Shown in pieces: positions 23,701 to 38,700 of a DNA stretch of 64,000 nt. The DNA lies in contig WNNJ02003418.1 in assembly GCA_012934845.2 (NCBI GenBank), forward strand, positions 57,657 to 121,656, given 5' to 3'. The first letter of the stretch is position 1. The number at the start of each line of letters is the position of its first letter. Below the pieces are notes generated by a model, which saw only the letters and a list, made by a program, of their open reading frames with translations, made no database searches and had not been told where the DNA came from. A program made the position numbers and the translations under genes. Source of the DNA: Pomphorhynchus laevis (Eukaryota > Acanthocephala > Palaeacanthocephala > Echinorhynchida > Pomphorhynchidae).

Positions 23701-26700
23701 GAATGTCACAACGGTAAGAGCTTTATATTATTTTATCTTATTTCTTTCAATTTTACTATAAAGAAACCAAGAAGATTGTAATAAAAATTTAAGGAGTTAC
23801 GACAATCTTTTGGTAGTTATTGTTAGCCATATTCAGGTACTATAATAAAAAAAATAAAAAACTTATCGGGACATTGCAATTGTAGCTGTCAAAGTATTTT
23901 AATCGCAATAGTGAAAAAAAAACATTTATTTTTTTCTTTTAAGAAATTCTTAGATAAAGAATTTCTTTATACGCATTGATAAATTAATTATTGTATTAGC
24001 TTTAATAATATACGAATTATAAGTGAACTATACCGTTAAATTTGAGCCAAATTGGTTCAGTAAGTACTGCGATATCGCCGGTAGGGTCACATACAGCGAT
24101 ATTAATGATTGCTTCGTCTATTTCAATGGACTGAAGTTGTTCGTAGCTATAGATCAATTATTATGTAGAAAATGTTATTTGTAAACCGAAAATTTACTTG
24201 TGTAAGTTCCATGTACACACTTTACCGCCGTCACAGCCACTTACTATCAAATGATTATCTATAGATATCTTGATACACGTTATACGATGACAGTGACCGA
24301 TTAAAGCTATCCGGTGTGATAACTGAACTTGATTACAATTTGGCTTGTGCGTCTAAATTGTACATCTTAAATTCCTATTTGTGGCAAAAAGTTCTTACTG
24401 TAAGTGAACATTTCATTACCCAAATGATGCCGTCGGAATTACCGAGCAATAGTATTCGTTGAAATGTATTGATCACAGTTACCTTAATACACAACATCAA
24501 TATTTTATCAGCCGTTTTTCTACTATAATTAGGGTTTGACAGCAGTTGCTTTAATAATTACATTAAAACGCTTAATACATTTAAAACCCTGGTTGATATC
24601 TTGAGTAACATTTCATATTTACTGGAATGTTGCAAATACAAAAATAAAAATAAGTATAAGATAAATATAAAAATAAAAAAAATAAATATAAAAATAAATT
24701 GTGAATATTGCTTACACGAGCCCCTATTCTTCATTAGTCGTTTTTCATATTTTCATCGTGTGGTTCTTTTAATCCTATTAGCATCACTGTACACTACAAT
24801 CAGCGTGGGTGGACCTCATCAGCAGTGAACCCACACCTACATTTCGAGTTTCGGTCCTTTTACTGCTTCTGCTGATTCCTTGTCGCCTAAATGCTGGTTT
24901 ATATTTGACTTATATTTAGGCGACAAGGAGTTCAGCAGAAACGGTAAAAGCGTCGAAACACGAAATGTAGGCGTGGACTCACTGCTGATGAGGTCCACCC
25001 ACGCTGATTGTAGTGTACAGTAATGCTGATAAAATTAAAAGAACCACACGATGAAAATACGAGAACCGACTAATGAAGAATAAAAATAATTTTTTTATAT
25101 TCTAAAAGACAAATATTTAAATAAAAAATATTTAAATATAAAATAAATATAAAAAATAAATATTTTTTATATTTTTTATAAAAATATAAAAATAAATATA
25201 AGTAAATAGGAGGAAGAAATTTTATTCCTGCAACTCTTCTTGATTTATTTTCTGGATATAAAACAATATAACATACATGTTGTTTTTCAAATAAATCGTA
25301 GGTTAAAAATAAATTAGCTGAAAAGTATTGCAGAATAAATCCTATCTCGGTTTCCTATTTCGTTAGTATTGCACATAATACTAGCATTCGGTATCTGTGA
25401 AAAATATATTGTTGTCCACAACAAAAATGTTAGTTTTATAATAAAAGGAAAAGTAGTGATTTCCTTTAAGGTAAAGTTGTGTTTTGATATTAAAATCAAA
25501 ATTTCTTTTGATTTACAAATTAAAATATGAATTAGTGCATCTCTTTATTGTTTATTTTTGTCAAACAAAATAATATATTATATATGAATATATAAAATTG
25601 TATAAATATAAGGATGCTGACTTTTTATATGTTTACTAGTTAATAAGTCTGCATTTATTGAAAAATACCTTACATTTAGAGCACATTTCAAACATTCGCC
25701 AATTCCGACAGAAATTATCACATTGTTAGCTGATAATTAATTTATAATTAATTCACAGTTAATTTGTTGATAGTTATTAAAATTAACAATCACTGAAATT
25801 TATCATTCAATGATTGCACTCCCTTACATAACATACAATTTATTAAGTTTCGTTTGAACATATATGAATATCAAATCAAAAATGTTCCTCTTTATGACCT
25901 ATAATCTTAATTCTAAAACAAATAATAATACTATGTTTTAAGTATGAATTAAAGAATACTAATCAAAGTACTATTTATTTAGTTTTAACTAATATACCTA
26001 CTATGTATCTTCTATTTATCATAGTGCTATCTCCATTTTATATAAAATGCAAAATATGTAAACAAAATAATGCATTATGCTTTAAATTATATTGTTCTTG
26101 TTACGATTTAGAAATTTGGTGCAGGATAATGAGCATTTTTGATGATGCAGCTACTAGTAACTTCATCATAAACAAAATCGTACTGTTGTATTTTATCCTG
26201 CTCCCAAATTTAAAATTAAAAAATTGATCAAAATAAGTTATTTTCAAAAATTAATAATTCATTTGAGTATTAAATTAATGATTAATTTTCAAGTATAATT
26301 TTTATTAATTAATCTATGCAGCATCTGTTGATAGTCAAGCATAGTCTATAATACTTTGACGATTCATATATTTAATATAAGAACTAATCATTGAATTTAT
26401 GTTATGGTCGATAGTAAATGATTTGTGTGTGGTAATGATATATGAATATATCATTAAATCGATGCCAAAATAAATTATTACAATGGAAATAAATTTTTAA
26501 ACTATTTAATCAATTATTATTAAATAATTATTAGTTCCTGCTATCATTAACCAGAAATCAAAAATTGTTTATTTTAATACTCCGTCCATTTAACGAATAT
26601 TTAATAATTACGAATTCTGACCACAACATTTTCATACTACTCTATAGAAGTTCGCCATTTATTCTGGAGTTAAATGACAAACTTGTTATTAGATAGTATG

Positions 26701-29700
26701 CAAAATAAACTTTTTGCGACTTTCTGTTTACGATAAAGAAATCAATATCAGCCTGTTCGGAATCACTTCGTGTTTTCTAGATTAAACAGTTGAAAGCATT
26801 TTAGCTTTTGTTAGTTTAACTTATTTCTAGATTTGCGATATTGATGATAAAGGAGCTAATGAAATATTGTAAAAATCTTTTGAAGTTAGACAATTTTCAC
26901 TTACTTTAATCCTATAAATATTTTAAATTTAGAAATTTGAAAAATCATCAATCTATATTATCTCAATCGATAATATCAATATAAATCTCAATCGATATCG
27001 TAGAAACATTACGGTTTAGCCTATTAAACATATAATAGCTTAGTAGTATTAGCATATTAAATAAATGCTGTGCTAGGATACGAAACCGAGGCTCAAACCT
27101 AATAATTTAGCAGTTAATTATTAATAAATGTCATATACTAACTTTAAACTTAGGGAATAATTACTTTTAAGTATAATTTAACTTAGGCTTAATCCTAAAT
27201 ATTTTCATAAAAAATTGATAGGTTTTCTTTTTTTAATTATGCTATCAGCTAGACAAATAATAATAACTCATTGCTTTATCGATTTAGAATGCTCTAGCAT
27301 TCGAAATTTATAAATTGCATTAACATCAGTCATTTTTAAAAATTAATAATTCATTTAAGTTTAAATTAATAATACATTTTAAAGTATAATTTATATTAAT
27401 TATTCTATACAGCATGTGTCGATGGTCGAAGCTAACTAAGTCAATGCTAAGTGTAGTTTAAGATTGTCTATTTTGCAGCTGCTTGGATTTCAAAAGTATT
27501 AGAATTGGATTTATAAATATCATTCTGTCTTGTTCCTAAATTAAATAATTCCAAAAAGCGGAATATCGAAATGCATATTAGCGCAACGCAATGATGAATC
27601 AAAAGCTCAAAGAATATTGCTCCATAAGCTATTTCAAGAGTTTAAATGAATATTGACTATATGTTGTGGTTTTATGTTATTGAAAGGTTGCCCTAACGGT
27701 AAAAATGCATTTAATAGCATGTTTAAAATACTATATATTAACCGTATACAAAATATAGCCATACACGTTATTACAACTCTCAGTATTAATAGCCAAATAA
27801 AGTTATCGGTATAGATTTATCTATAAGGTACTTTAAACATATTATGGAAAGACTTCAACATGGTGTCCATTGGTATTTTTACAGATTAATAAAAGTGAAT
27901 TTTATGAATTAATTGAATATATTTGTATAAATTAGCAGTATTATTTTATACTATTTATAGGTTAAAAATTGATAAATAAATATAAATAATTAAGTAATAA
28001 TTAAATTATAAATAATTATAAATAATAAATAATTGTTATATAATATGTTGTATAATGTATATCAAGTTAAAATAAAAAATTAAAATTTAAAAAAGAGGTC
28101 ACAAAACAGTTTACTAAACAGATTACAAGACAAAGGAACTCAATCAGTTTAATCAAATTTTAGCCATTTCTGTCTTTTATGTGTGACAAAGTTGTATTCT
28201 GGAAAAAATAATTATAATTTTAATTATAGAAATCAGATGTACGCAAATTTTTATATTTATATTGATATTTATATTCTTGTATAAAATTATCATATTTTTT
28301 CATGTAAAAAAGAATATAAAAGAATATATTCTAAAATATAATATTTACGCTTGTTATTACGAGTGACAAAGTTGGATTCTTGAAAAAATAATTATAATTT
28401 TAATTATATAAATCAGATGTACGCAACTTTTTATAGAAAAATAAATGAAAAATAAATGGAAAAATTATTAATGCTAACTTACATTAATGGTTCTATTTTA
28501 AAGATAATTCTAGTGAACCTATTATTTTTATTATGAGAATTTTATTATAATTATATAATTTACAACTTAAATATACTTCTACAGTCTCGTTTACTGAACA
28601 AACAATATAGCGTGCCCGATATCAATATTTATTAAATGTGATTTACCTATAGAAAAATATACACATCATTTAGTGCATATTGTTCATTTAATAGAAGTGC
28701 AAAATATAAACACAACATACACACGGTACTTGTCTTATTATATCTAATTTAGTATATGATATTATGACAATATTTAAGAACATTATATATTTTGTATTTT
28801 TTAAGATTATCTTTTTCGTAATTATTTATTTTTTAATTGTTCAATTTTTACATTGCATTATTTTATGTTTACAAATAAATATAATAAATATACTCAGTTA
28901 TAATAAATATACTCAGTTAGCTAATCTTATTTCAACTTTAAATAATTTTGCAGAATTTCATGCTGGTCATACACAATAGGACTTACATTTCCTATTCCAA
29001 CAGCAAGAAGAACGCGGCTCTGCAATATACTGTTGATATCAGCAATTACTAATGCAGTTCTTATTCTGTCGTATCCGAAAATTAACGCACTTTGAATATC
29101 ATCATCTGGATCTGAGATTTATAATACTTAAACATTTGAAAAGACTATATATATTTTCAAGGTACCACAAAATGTGTCTGTAAAATAGAGATAATTTGCT
29201 GGAAGAACTTGTATATTTTGCTTGTAAACAAAGAAGGATTTTACAACATGGCCGTATTCATTAAACGATTTTGAGATAATTCGTTTAGATGAATTTGATA
29301 GCGATCCAACGTAAATTCCCCATTTCAATCCTTTAACTCTATTATGGATACTCTAAACATCCAAAAATTCTATACAGAATATACAAACGAGTGATTTTTA
29401 ATGATTCAAATAATTCCTTAAATGCAATAAAACGTTTAAAATAAAAACAAGAAAGATTTAATCGAATAAAATGTATAATTTGCCTTCGATATTTGCACTC
29501 AGTAATAATTCGTACTCAGCTTTCTACATTCGATCGTAAAATGTTGCAGCGTTTGATTTTATGTCTGTAGTCTTAGAAATCATCGTAATAACATCATATT
29601 CAGAACTTCTGGTGCTTTGATGGAACCCTTATAAAAATCGTTTGATAACAAAGCGTACTGTCAAGATATTCTTCTGTGCTTTAACATTTAAGTTATTCTT

Positions 29701-32700
29701 ATGTTATAATATGCACAGAATTAGGGACAAATGATAAGTTGACAAAGTCCAACGTTAACCGTAAAGCTATTCGATTATATAAATAATTGAAATGACGTTT
29801 GGTAAGGCCAAATGTAATTTCTAGTTACATAGAACACATAAATTGTATAAGAGTGATTTAATCACTTTAGAGAATTATTAGAAAACGATGGGGTGATTAG
29901 TAGCTCAGCATAAACCAAAACAGAATTAACTTGCTCGTTATACCAATTACTCTCGATAATTGACAGTATCCTCGATTTTAATAACCTCAGGATAATTGGC
30001 AGAAAGTATAAGAAAAGTAATTGCCTTTTAATGAGATCAGATTTTTAAATCGCCCTTTAATAAGACGGTTGATATCTTCATCATAGTCAGGTCATTAATA
30101 TAACCTGTCTCTTTTAAGGACACAAGTTCTAAATCGTAACTACCACAATATTCCTTCAACGGCGAGAATCTTTCAAACTGATTGCAAGCAGTAGTTTAGA
30201 AAATTTAGTACAAAATTTCAGATCATTTATTATTGTAATAAATAATGTAACAGATATGAATAATTAATTATTAATAATAATTAATTATTAATAATTAATA
30301 ATATCAGGTAATAATAAAAATGGCAGCTTTCTTAATTTTATTTGTACTCAGTCTCTCGAAACAAATAGTAAAAGTGCGATAATTCAACTCACATTTAGAT
30401 CAGAAGCTTTCGCTTTTGTTTTGTTTATTTTGTGTTTGTTTTTGGTTAATCTTTGTCACTGCTCACTGTTTGCAACTTTTGCTGTTATCTCGGCCCAAGC
30501 CGAGATGCAAAGTAGTTTAAATTAATTTCACTACATTAATATTTATAAATAACGATTATTAATAAATATTTCTTTAGTGATCTTTTTATAGATAAGATTT
30601 ATGATCAGGAAGAAACCAACGCATTTAATTTAGTCTGTAGATAATCGTCACAAATTCTATTTTAATAAAAAAAATTAACTTAAAAGCTTTATCGTTATTG
30701 GCACACTTTTTAAATTCACACCGCTATTATATAAAAATTTTAAACTGTTGTATTATCAAATCCTCACATTAAAAAGTTTTATTTAAATTGATTCAACATT
30801 ACCCAATGTGGAAAGAAGACTTGTTCATCAGGTAGATTGATTTTATCATGTTTGTATACATGAAATTGTTCATGTGGATTTTTAAATAACTTAACGGGCA
30901 CTGATCCAATTGTTTTCATGAATTGATTTTGTGTTAAAACTCCAAAATTATCTGAATCGTATTTTTGTTGGAATCCATGATAACACTGAATGAAATTTTA
31001 TTACAAATTAAATTGAAAAAAATATTTTTGGATTTATCGCTAACAATAATGACTTATGGATACCTTGAATGAAGAGTCACACATATTGTGTCACACATAT
31101 TAAATAAAAATAGGAAATTATAGAAGTACAAAAATGACAATTTCTTATTAAAAAGCTTTGATTACATAAATTGATCTTTAATTACATAAAAATATCCGAT
31201 TAACTACTAAGTGTTGTTTAAAACTTGAATCACCATTCCACTGAGGTAGTATTTTTACAATTCTATTATATTTTTAACAGAATTTTTAAATTTTACAAAA
31301 TCTTAAATTTTATAAAATATATTTTGTATCACAGAAATTGTACTGCTAAATATGAATTAAAAATATTGACGTTTTTATTCAGCCAAAATATGTGCAATTA
31401 CTAAATAAAACCAATCGGAATTGCGCTGTAGAAATTGGGATAATTCCGACGTCACTTAAAAACTTGATAGACTTTACTTTTGTTAACTCATTTTAATGTT
31501 TTTGTTTGCTACATTATTTTTTATTTGCTTTTATTTTACAATTGCAAAATGAAAACAAAACGCTAATGATAAATTATCTTGTATTTAAACATCTCGATTA
31601 AATATTTAATATTTACTCATTTATAACGAAAAATAGTTGATACTAATTAATATTTATTAGTATAAATATCTACTACGATTTTCATTTAAAAAAGAATATT
31701 ATAATTATATAATTATTAAGATTATATATTTAAGATTATATATTAGAATTATAGATTATAAGAAATTAATTATGGCTGAAATAGCAATTTCATTATCCAA
31801 AAATTAAAAAGTTTGAAGAATATATTATATAACAATGTGCATAAAATATGATCTTTAAATAAAATGATAAATTATAAATATTCTAGATTCCCTTTTTAAT
31901 TTATTTTTTTATAATGAATATATATATGTAATATAATTTAGATTGTTATTAAAATAGCAAACTGAATAGATAATTTAGATTTAATTTGGATGATGTGATA
32001 TTTAAATCATTTAATGTGATGTAAATACATTGATATCTATAAACGCCGTTAAGCATGATACCCTATTTCGCGGCAATACCTTATGCAGCACTAAGATAAA
32101 TCCTTATATGTAAAGAGATTTATTTATTTGATGAATTGGACCAATAAATATTCAGATAAAATATATTGAATAAGACAGAATTGAATAATAAATTTGAATA
32201 ATTTATTATTAATATCAAAAAGTTTATAATTAATAATTAAATCAATGCTTACCCAAGGATTAAAAGTATTTAAAGCTTTTACTGCCATTTCGTCTGTTTG
32301 CTTATATCCGAAAATAAGATCGATCCAACTATTCAACTTCGTTCGAACAATATCAGACTCCAATGCTTGTCTATGTATCATAATAAAGCACCTTGCTTGA
32401 TTACGGCACCATTGCGGTAGCTCAACATCGTCAACGGCTGTACCAGATTGTGACTTCTTAAAATCGAAACCTAAATAAATAAAAATGAAAATATGAGATT
32501 ATAATCCAAATATTTATATGCAATCAAAAGTGTAATGTAATCGAAATGTATTAACGTAAACTTAATTAAATGATCGAAATGTATCAATTAATTAAATGTA
32601 ATCGAACTGTATTAATGTAATCTTAATTAAATGATCGAAATATATTAATGTAATGGAACTGTATTAATGTAATCTTATTATAATGTAATGGAACTGTATT

Positions 32701-35700
32701 AATGTAATCTATGCAATTAACATTTAATGTAAATACAGTTTCATGCAATTGAACTGCAATATATATTTAATTTAATCGAACTGTATTAAAGTAATGTTAA
32801 TTAAATGTAATTTAATATAATTCAGTTTAATGTAATCTTAATTACTACATTTATGTAATCTTAATTAAATGCAATATTTGCAATTACTATTTAATGTAAT
32901 AACAGATTTATGTAATCGAACTGTATTAATGTAATTAAATGTAATTTATGTAATAACTATGTAATGCAATCTATCTATAGTAAAACAAGCACGATACGTT
33001 AATTAAAGTAGCGCACATTATCGCGCATATAAATAAACGTCAATTTAAATCGCGCATATGCATTGTCGCAATTGAATCTCACATATCTAAAACAAATGTT
33101 TTAATTTATCTAGGTAGTATGACAAATCAAATTAAATTGATTTACCTTGCATATTGCAGAGAAATTCAGGTAAATAGAAAAATTCAGGAGTAAGTTCTTT
33201 CATATCTGTAGTTGTAATTTGCTTTAGTATAGAATTATAAGACAACGATACTGATTTGTAGATCCGATCAGAAAGATCAAATTCACCACCTTAAAACAAA
33301 TTTTATTTTGAATGAAATTATAAATTTGAACTTATTTGTTAACTTATTTGTCAATATCATACGCTTATCCTGACCATTGATTTAGTTAATTTTTCGATTT
33401 TAAAATTAACTAATTAACTTATTTTAATTTATTAATTAATGCTGCCTTGTTGGTGTCAACGAAGGATGTTGTTAATTAAACTCAGTATATTACGTTTGTG
33501 TAGCACAAACGTTTGTTTTGCAGTACAGTTTCCATTCAATTAGTGTGCATTTAATTGGATCATCAGCACTACTGTTGGCAAATCGAAGGAGATATACCAT
33601 CTTTAATGCTGGATGATTTGTTGATCGAATTTATACACTTTGATTCTAATTTTTAAAACGGTATTTTTAACGTGATAAAAATGTTATAAAATCATATTTA
33701 AAAATTATTTATTATATAATAAATAATTATTAATAATTGATAAATAATTATATAATAAATAATTTCAATTTTTTAATATTCAATTTTTTAATTTTATTAA
33801 GCATTATTTTTGATAAATAAAAATATAATTATATATTTATTATTTTTTAAAATACGTAGACTCAGTTAGTTGATCTTATTGATTTTATAGAATTAATTTT
33901 CTGATTCAAGTACATTTTCTAATTCAAATACATTTAAAGTTTATAAAGTACGTAAAATATTCATTTATTCATATTGTATGTAATATGTCTTAATCTTAAA
34001 ATAATCTGAGTTGATTTATTAACCACTGCCGCCAATTGGCGATGGGCAAAATAATTGATACAAAGAATACGAGGATAAAAAGTAAACAACAGTCTTTAAC
34101 GATATTCTTCATATTCTTCTTCTTCTTATTCTTCAGACTTTGTCCCGCTTTGAGGCAGGGTCGGCAATGTGAGATTTAGCCCTCCATTTCGCTCTATTTT
34201 CGGCTTGGTCTGGGTGAAGTCCAGCTGCCTTGAGATTTGTGTGAAGGCCATCTAACCATCGGTGCTTGGGTCGACCTCTCGGGCGTTTGCCTATGATCTC
34301 ATACTTTAAGGCGGTCTTTGCAAGGGAATAATTTTCACTCCGCAACACGTGGCCATACCACCGGAGTCTGGCCCCTTGCATTTTATTTACGATAGGGGCG
34401 ACGCCGTATCTTCGGAGGCTGTCCATATTTATCACGTGGTCATACCGGGTAATTCCGCTTATCCACCGCAGCATTTTCGTCTCCATGACCGCAAAGCGTC
34501 GTTCCGCTGCCTTGGTAATAGGCAAGCACTCTGTGCCGTACATAGCCACAGGGCGAATGATTGAGCGGTAGATCTTTGATTTCAGGTGATCCTTGATGCG
34601 ATGGTCACATAAAACACCTGTCGTCGCTCGCCATTTTGTCCACGCTGAGCTTATTCGTGCATTGACTTCATAAGTCACGTCGCCGCTTGCCGAGAGTATG
34701 GTTCCGAGGTACTTGAACCGGTCCGTACGTCTCAGGTCAAAGCCATTAATATTGATGGTGCCACTTTTATGTGGGTCTGTTGTGAGGTATTCGGTCTTGT
34801 CTAGATTAAGTCGTAGTCCGTATTGTGCGAGTCGGTTATTCCATACAGTAGTTGATTCATCCAGGTCCTTTTTGTTGTCCGCCGCCAGCCAGACATCGTC
34901 AGCGTAAAGAATGGTATATGGAATCGATTTTTGGATATCGCGCGTTATAGCGTTCATAACTGTGTTGAATAATGCCGGTGAGAGAGCACTTCCTTGATGG
35001 ACCACCACTGATATTTGAAATGGCTGTTACATTCCAGCTGCGCTTAGAACCCGACTTTCGGTATTCTCGTAGAGCAGCATCACCCATCGGATTAGATGTT
35101 CCGGGACTTGATGCTGACGCAGCGCATACCATATTAATTCATGTGGTACACGATTAAAAGCCTTATTCTTCATATTAAAGCTTTCCAATTTCCTTCAGAG
35201 AAAGTGCGGTCAAATGGCTGCATTTCCGTAAATGTAATAACGACTCACATGTGAGATTGCGAAAGCGGCAGATGCAGGAAGGCTTGCGCTTATGAAATGC
35301 TGTGCGAAAATTGATGTACAAAATAAAACAACGTGTGCCACTCTAATCATTAGGATGTATTTGGCCCTGCTGTGATTTAGGGTTGAGGAACAGAAGCAAA
35401 AACCTAAAAACATGAAAGTTTTGCCTGATGGCGCCGTATCTCTTTTTTCTATTACTTGTTTCATAAAAATTACGAAATTAATAAAAATAAAATTTTAATT
35501 AAAATAAAAATTAAATTAAATTAATTAAAATTAAAATTAAAATTTTTATTTAATTAAAATTAAATAAAAATTTCGAAATTAATAAATTACGAAATTTCAT
35601 AAAAAATTACTTGTTTTTTCTATTACTCGTTTCATAAAAATTACGATTTATAAATAAAATATAATCAATTTAAATATTAAAAATTTAATATTTAAATATT

Positions 35701-38700
35701 AAATATTAAAACAAATAAATTAAAGATATAAATTATTTAAAATCTTACATAATAATTATTTATGATTTAATTATTTATCATTTTATTGTTTATTATTTAT
35801 AAATTTTTTAAAATTTATTCTGCGTCATTTTTAATTTATAAATAATTTAAAATACGTAGACTCAGTTATCTTATCTGATTGATTCTATAGAGTCAATTTA
35901 TTAAACATAAATTTTTAAAATGCTTAGTAAAAATTTTTCATTAAATAAGCAAGAGTTTATATAAAAAATATAAAATATTGTTTTATATTTAAAAAATTTA
36001 GTACAATTTATAAATTTAAACAATTTATAAAATACAAAATATTTTTCTAAACTCCTGACCACATACGTCAAAAGAATTTGCGTAATTCATTTAAATTTAT
36101 TTTAGAAATTTTATTTTAAAATTTCAAAGCAACATAAAAGAATTTAAAGAAATGTGTTTACTATAAAACAATGTTAATTCTCGAATGTTTTTTTAATTTT
36201 TAAAATGCTAGTTATTAAAAGTTATTTTCTAATTATAAAATATAAAAACCTTACTTATATTTTTTGCTAATAAATAAATGTATAAAATATTTATAAAGCG
36301 ATTGTTTATTTAATAAATATTCCTAAGTTAATAAACGTAATTTAATTTATTAAACTAAATTTTTAAAATGCTTAGTAAATATTTTTCATTAAATAAGCAA
36401 GAGTTTATATAAAAATATAAAATATTTTTTTATATTTAAAAAATTTATTAATATAAAATACAAAATATTTTTCTAAGCTCTTGACCACATACGTCAAAAT
36501 TGACATTAATATAAATTAAATTTTATTGACATTAATATTAATTTATAATATTCATTATTTTAATTATATATTATAATTAATTTATATAGTTTTATATTTT
36601 TAATTATTATAATATATTTTAATTACTTAAGTACCTTGATGAGCAATTGCGTGACATGTAAAAGGTAGCACTCTTATCAAATAATGAGATACAATTGCAT
36701 AATTTGAATATACATTCGGGAAATGGTAAGGTCCAGGTCGAATGTCTAGTGAATATCTATTCTTTACCACTGTACTCAAATTCTATTTTCGAAGTAAGTA
36801 GATATAACTAATGTAAAAATATGGTTAATTTTTACCACGTAAGTCGCTTCAGCTTTCTGTTCATTCGTTTGGCATTGAACAGCGATTGGCTTAGACAGAT
36901 TTCTAAAAGTAGTGTCTAAGTAGAAATACAGAAATTAAAAGCAGATGTTACCTATAAAGAAAGATATCCGTAAGGTTTATAGTATCTTTATTGGAATCAC
37001 CAAAAATATACGGGAAAACCGGGTATGCATAAATATTATTTAAGGACCTTGAACTGTACTTATTTATCTCTGATATGTATTCAAAGTTAGATATCAATCC
37101 TTCAATCCATTTCTTTTTTATTTTATAGATTTGTGATACCGTGTTAAATTGCTTACATTTATAATTTTCTAGTTTTCGTTTTACTTCTTCTCGGTCCTGA
37201 ATATAAAAATACTCAAAATTTTTTTAATAAAAGGTTAAAGTATTAGACGAAATGTTCATTTAACTACGAGTTATTAAATGAACTGAAAGGTAATTATATC
37301 ATGGCATTTAATTATTTGAATAATAGCATATCTCTTTATGAATGTTAAAGTCACTTCAATAAACAGAACAATTATATCGTAAAGTTGACATATTAGAAAT
37401 TACAAGAAATACATTTATGTATTTCAACCCAAGCTAGTTGTGATTCGTACAGACTTGTAGACATAATAGCTATGTCGTCCGCATAATACATTACCGTCGC
37501 TTAATATAATTATATATAATTATAAAATCATTAAAAATTATATATTTAATATAAAATTAAGGAATATAAAATAAAATAATAATAGCAATAATAATGATAA
37601 ATCAAAATTTAATAATTAAATAATAAAATATTATAAATAATAAATAATTATACAAGATTTTATATAATTTATATCAAGTAAAAATAAAAAAGTGAAATTT
37701 AAAATAAGAATCAATTGTTATGAATTGACTAATAAGTAACAGAGGTTGTATCAGAATAAGAATTAGAGGTCATCATGAAGAACTGCTATGCAATCAGGTT
37801 TCGGCCCATATACCTCTAAAGAAATGACTTATTTACTCCGATGAAATTTGAAATAATAAAATAAATAATTGTTATAAGATTTTCTATAATTTAAATCAAG
37901 TTAAAATAAAAAATTGAAATTTAAAATAAACGTCATTTTTATGAATTGACTAATAAATAATAGACGATGTATCAGAATAAGGATTAGTGGTCATCATGAA
38001 GGACTGCTATGCAATCAGGTTTCGTCCTCTATTCCTCGACCCAACATATATTCTAAAAAGTATGCTATGCTAATTATCATATAAAAACAATTATGGCTGA
38101 GATGAATTGTTTCTAATTACTCAATGCAATCAATTGCTAGATATAATATCTTGATCAGCAAATCCCATCTAAGGTTAACTTGATTTCTACGGAGTTTACA
38201 AAAATTTAAAAATTCCACGAGAAACATTACTGAAAAATGAAAAAGCGTAAAATATGTTGCTAAAATTCACAGAAATAATTTACGAGACGCTTCTGGTCAT
38301 ATTTTAGAAACCGCATAAATTAATTATCGATGCTACTTAATTTTTTAAATCGATAATATTGGATATACAATGCATTAATGATATACAATGCAATACGTGA
38401 TATTTAAAAGAATGAGTGTTACAAAACTAATTATACTATGTTTATTAAAATTAGTCTAAAACTTTACTAAAATCACTTAATAAAATTGATTGTATTAACT
38501 TTTAAGCATTTTTAACATTATTTTTATAATAAAAGTTTTGATTTAAATCTGAATTTACTATTTCTTGAGTTTATCAGGCAAATATTTCAAGGAGATTGGT
38601 ATCTTGAACAAACGTCAATGTAACATGATCGCCATTTACTGATAAAAATCGTAAATTAAAAATTCAATTTAAAAGCATAATTAATCTAATTTTGTTGTAG

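Noticed and set aside
24017-24067. Frame running on from the WD40 exon to a stop at 24017, taken at first as the LYST C-terminus
   Set aside because: A good donor (GTACTT) follows PTGDIA, and later exons at 19,136 and 17,560 continue the propeller with clear LYST wording.
32124-32260. Continuation of the BEACH exon frame downstream of NTFNPW
   Set aside because: The text turns low-complexity right after a GTAAGC donor, and the next exon supplies the expected BEACH sequence.
34349-35157. Plus-strand ORFs over the RTE element
   Set aside because: They are shadows of the minus-strand reverse transcriptase.
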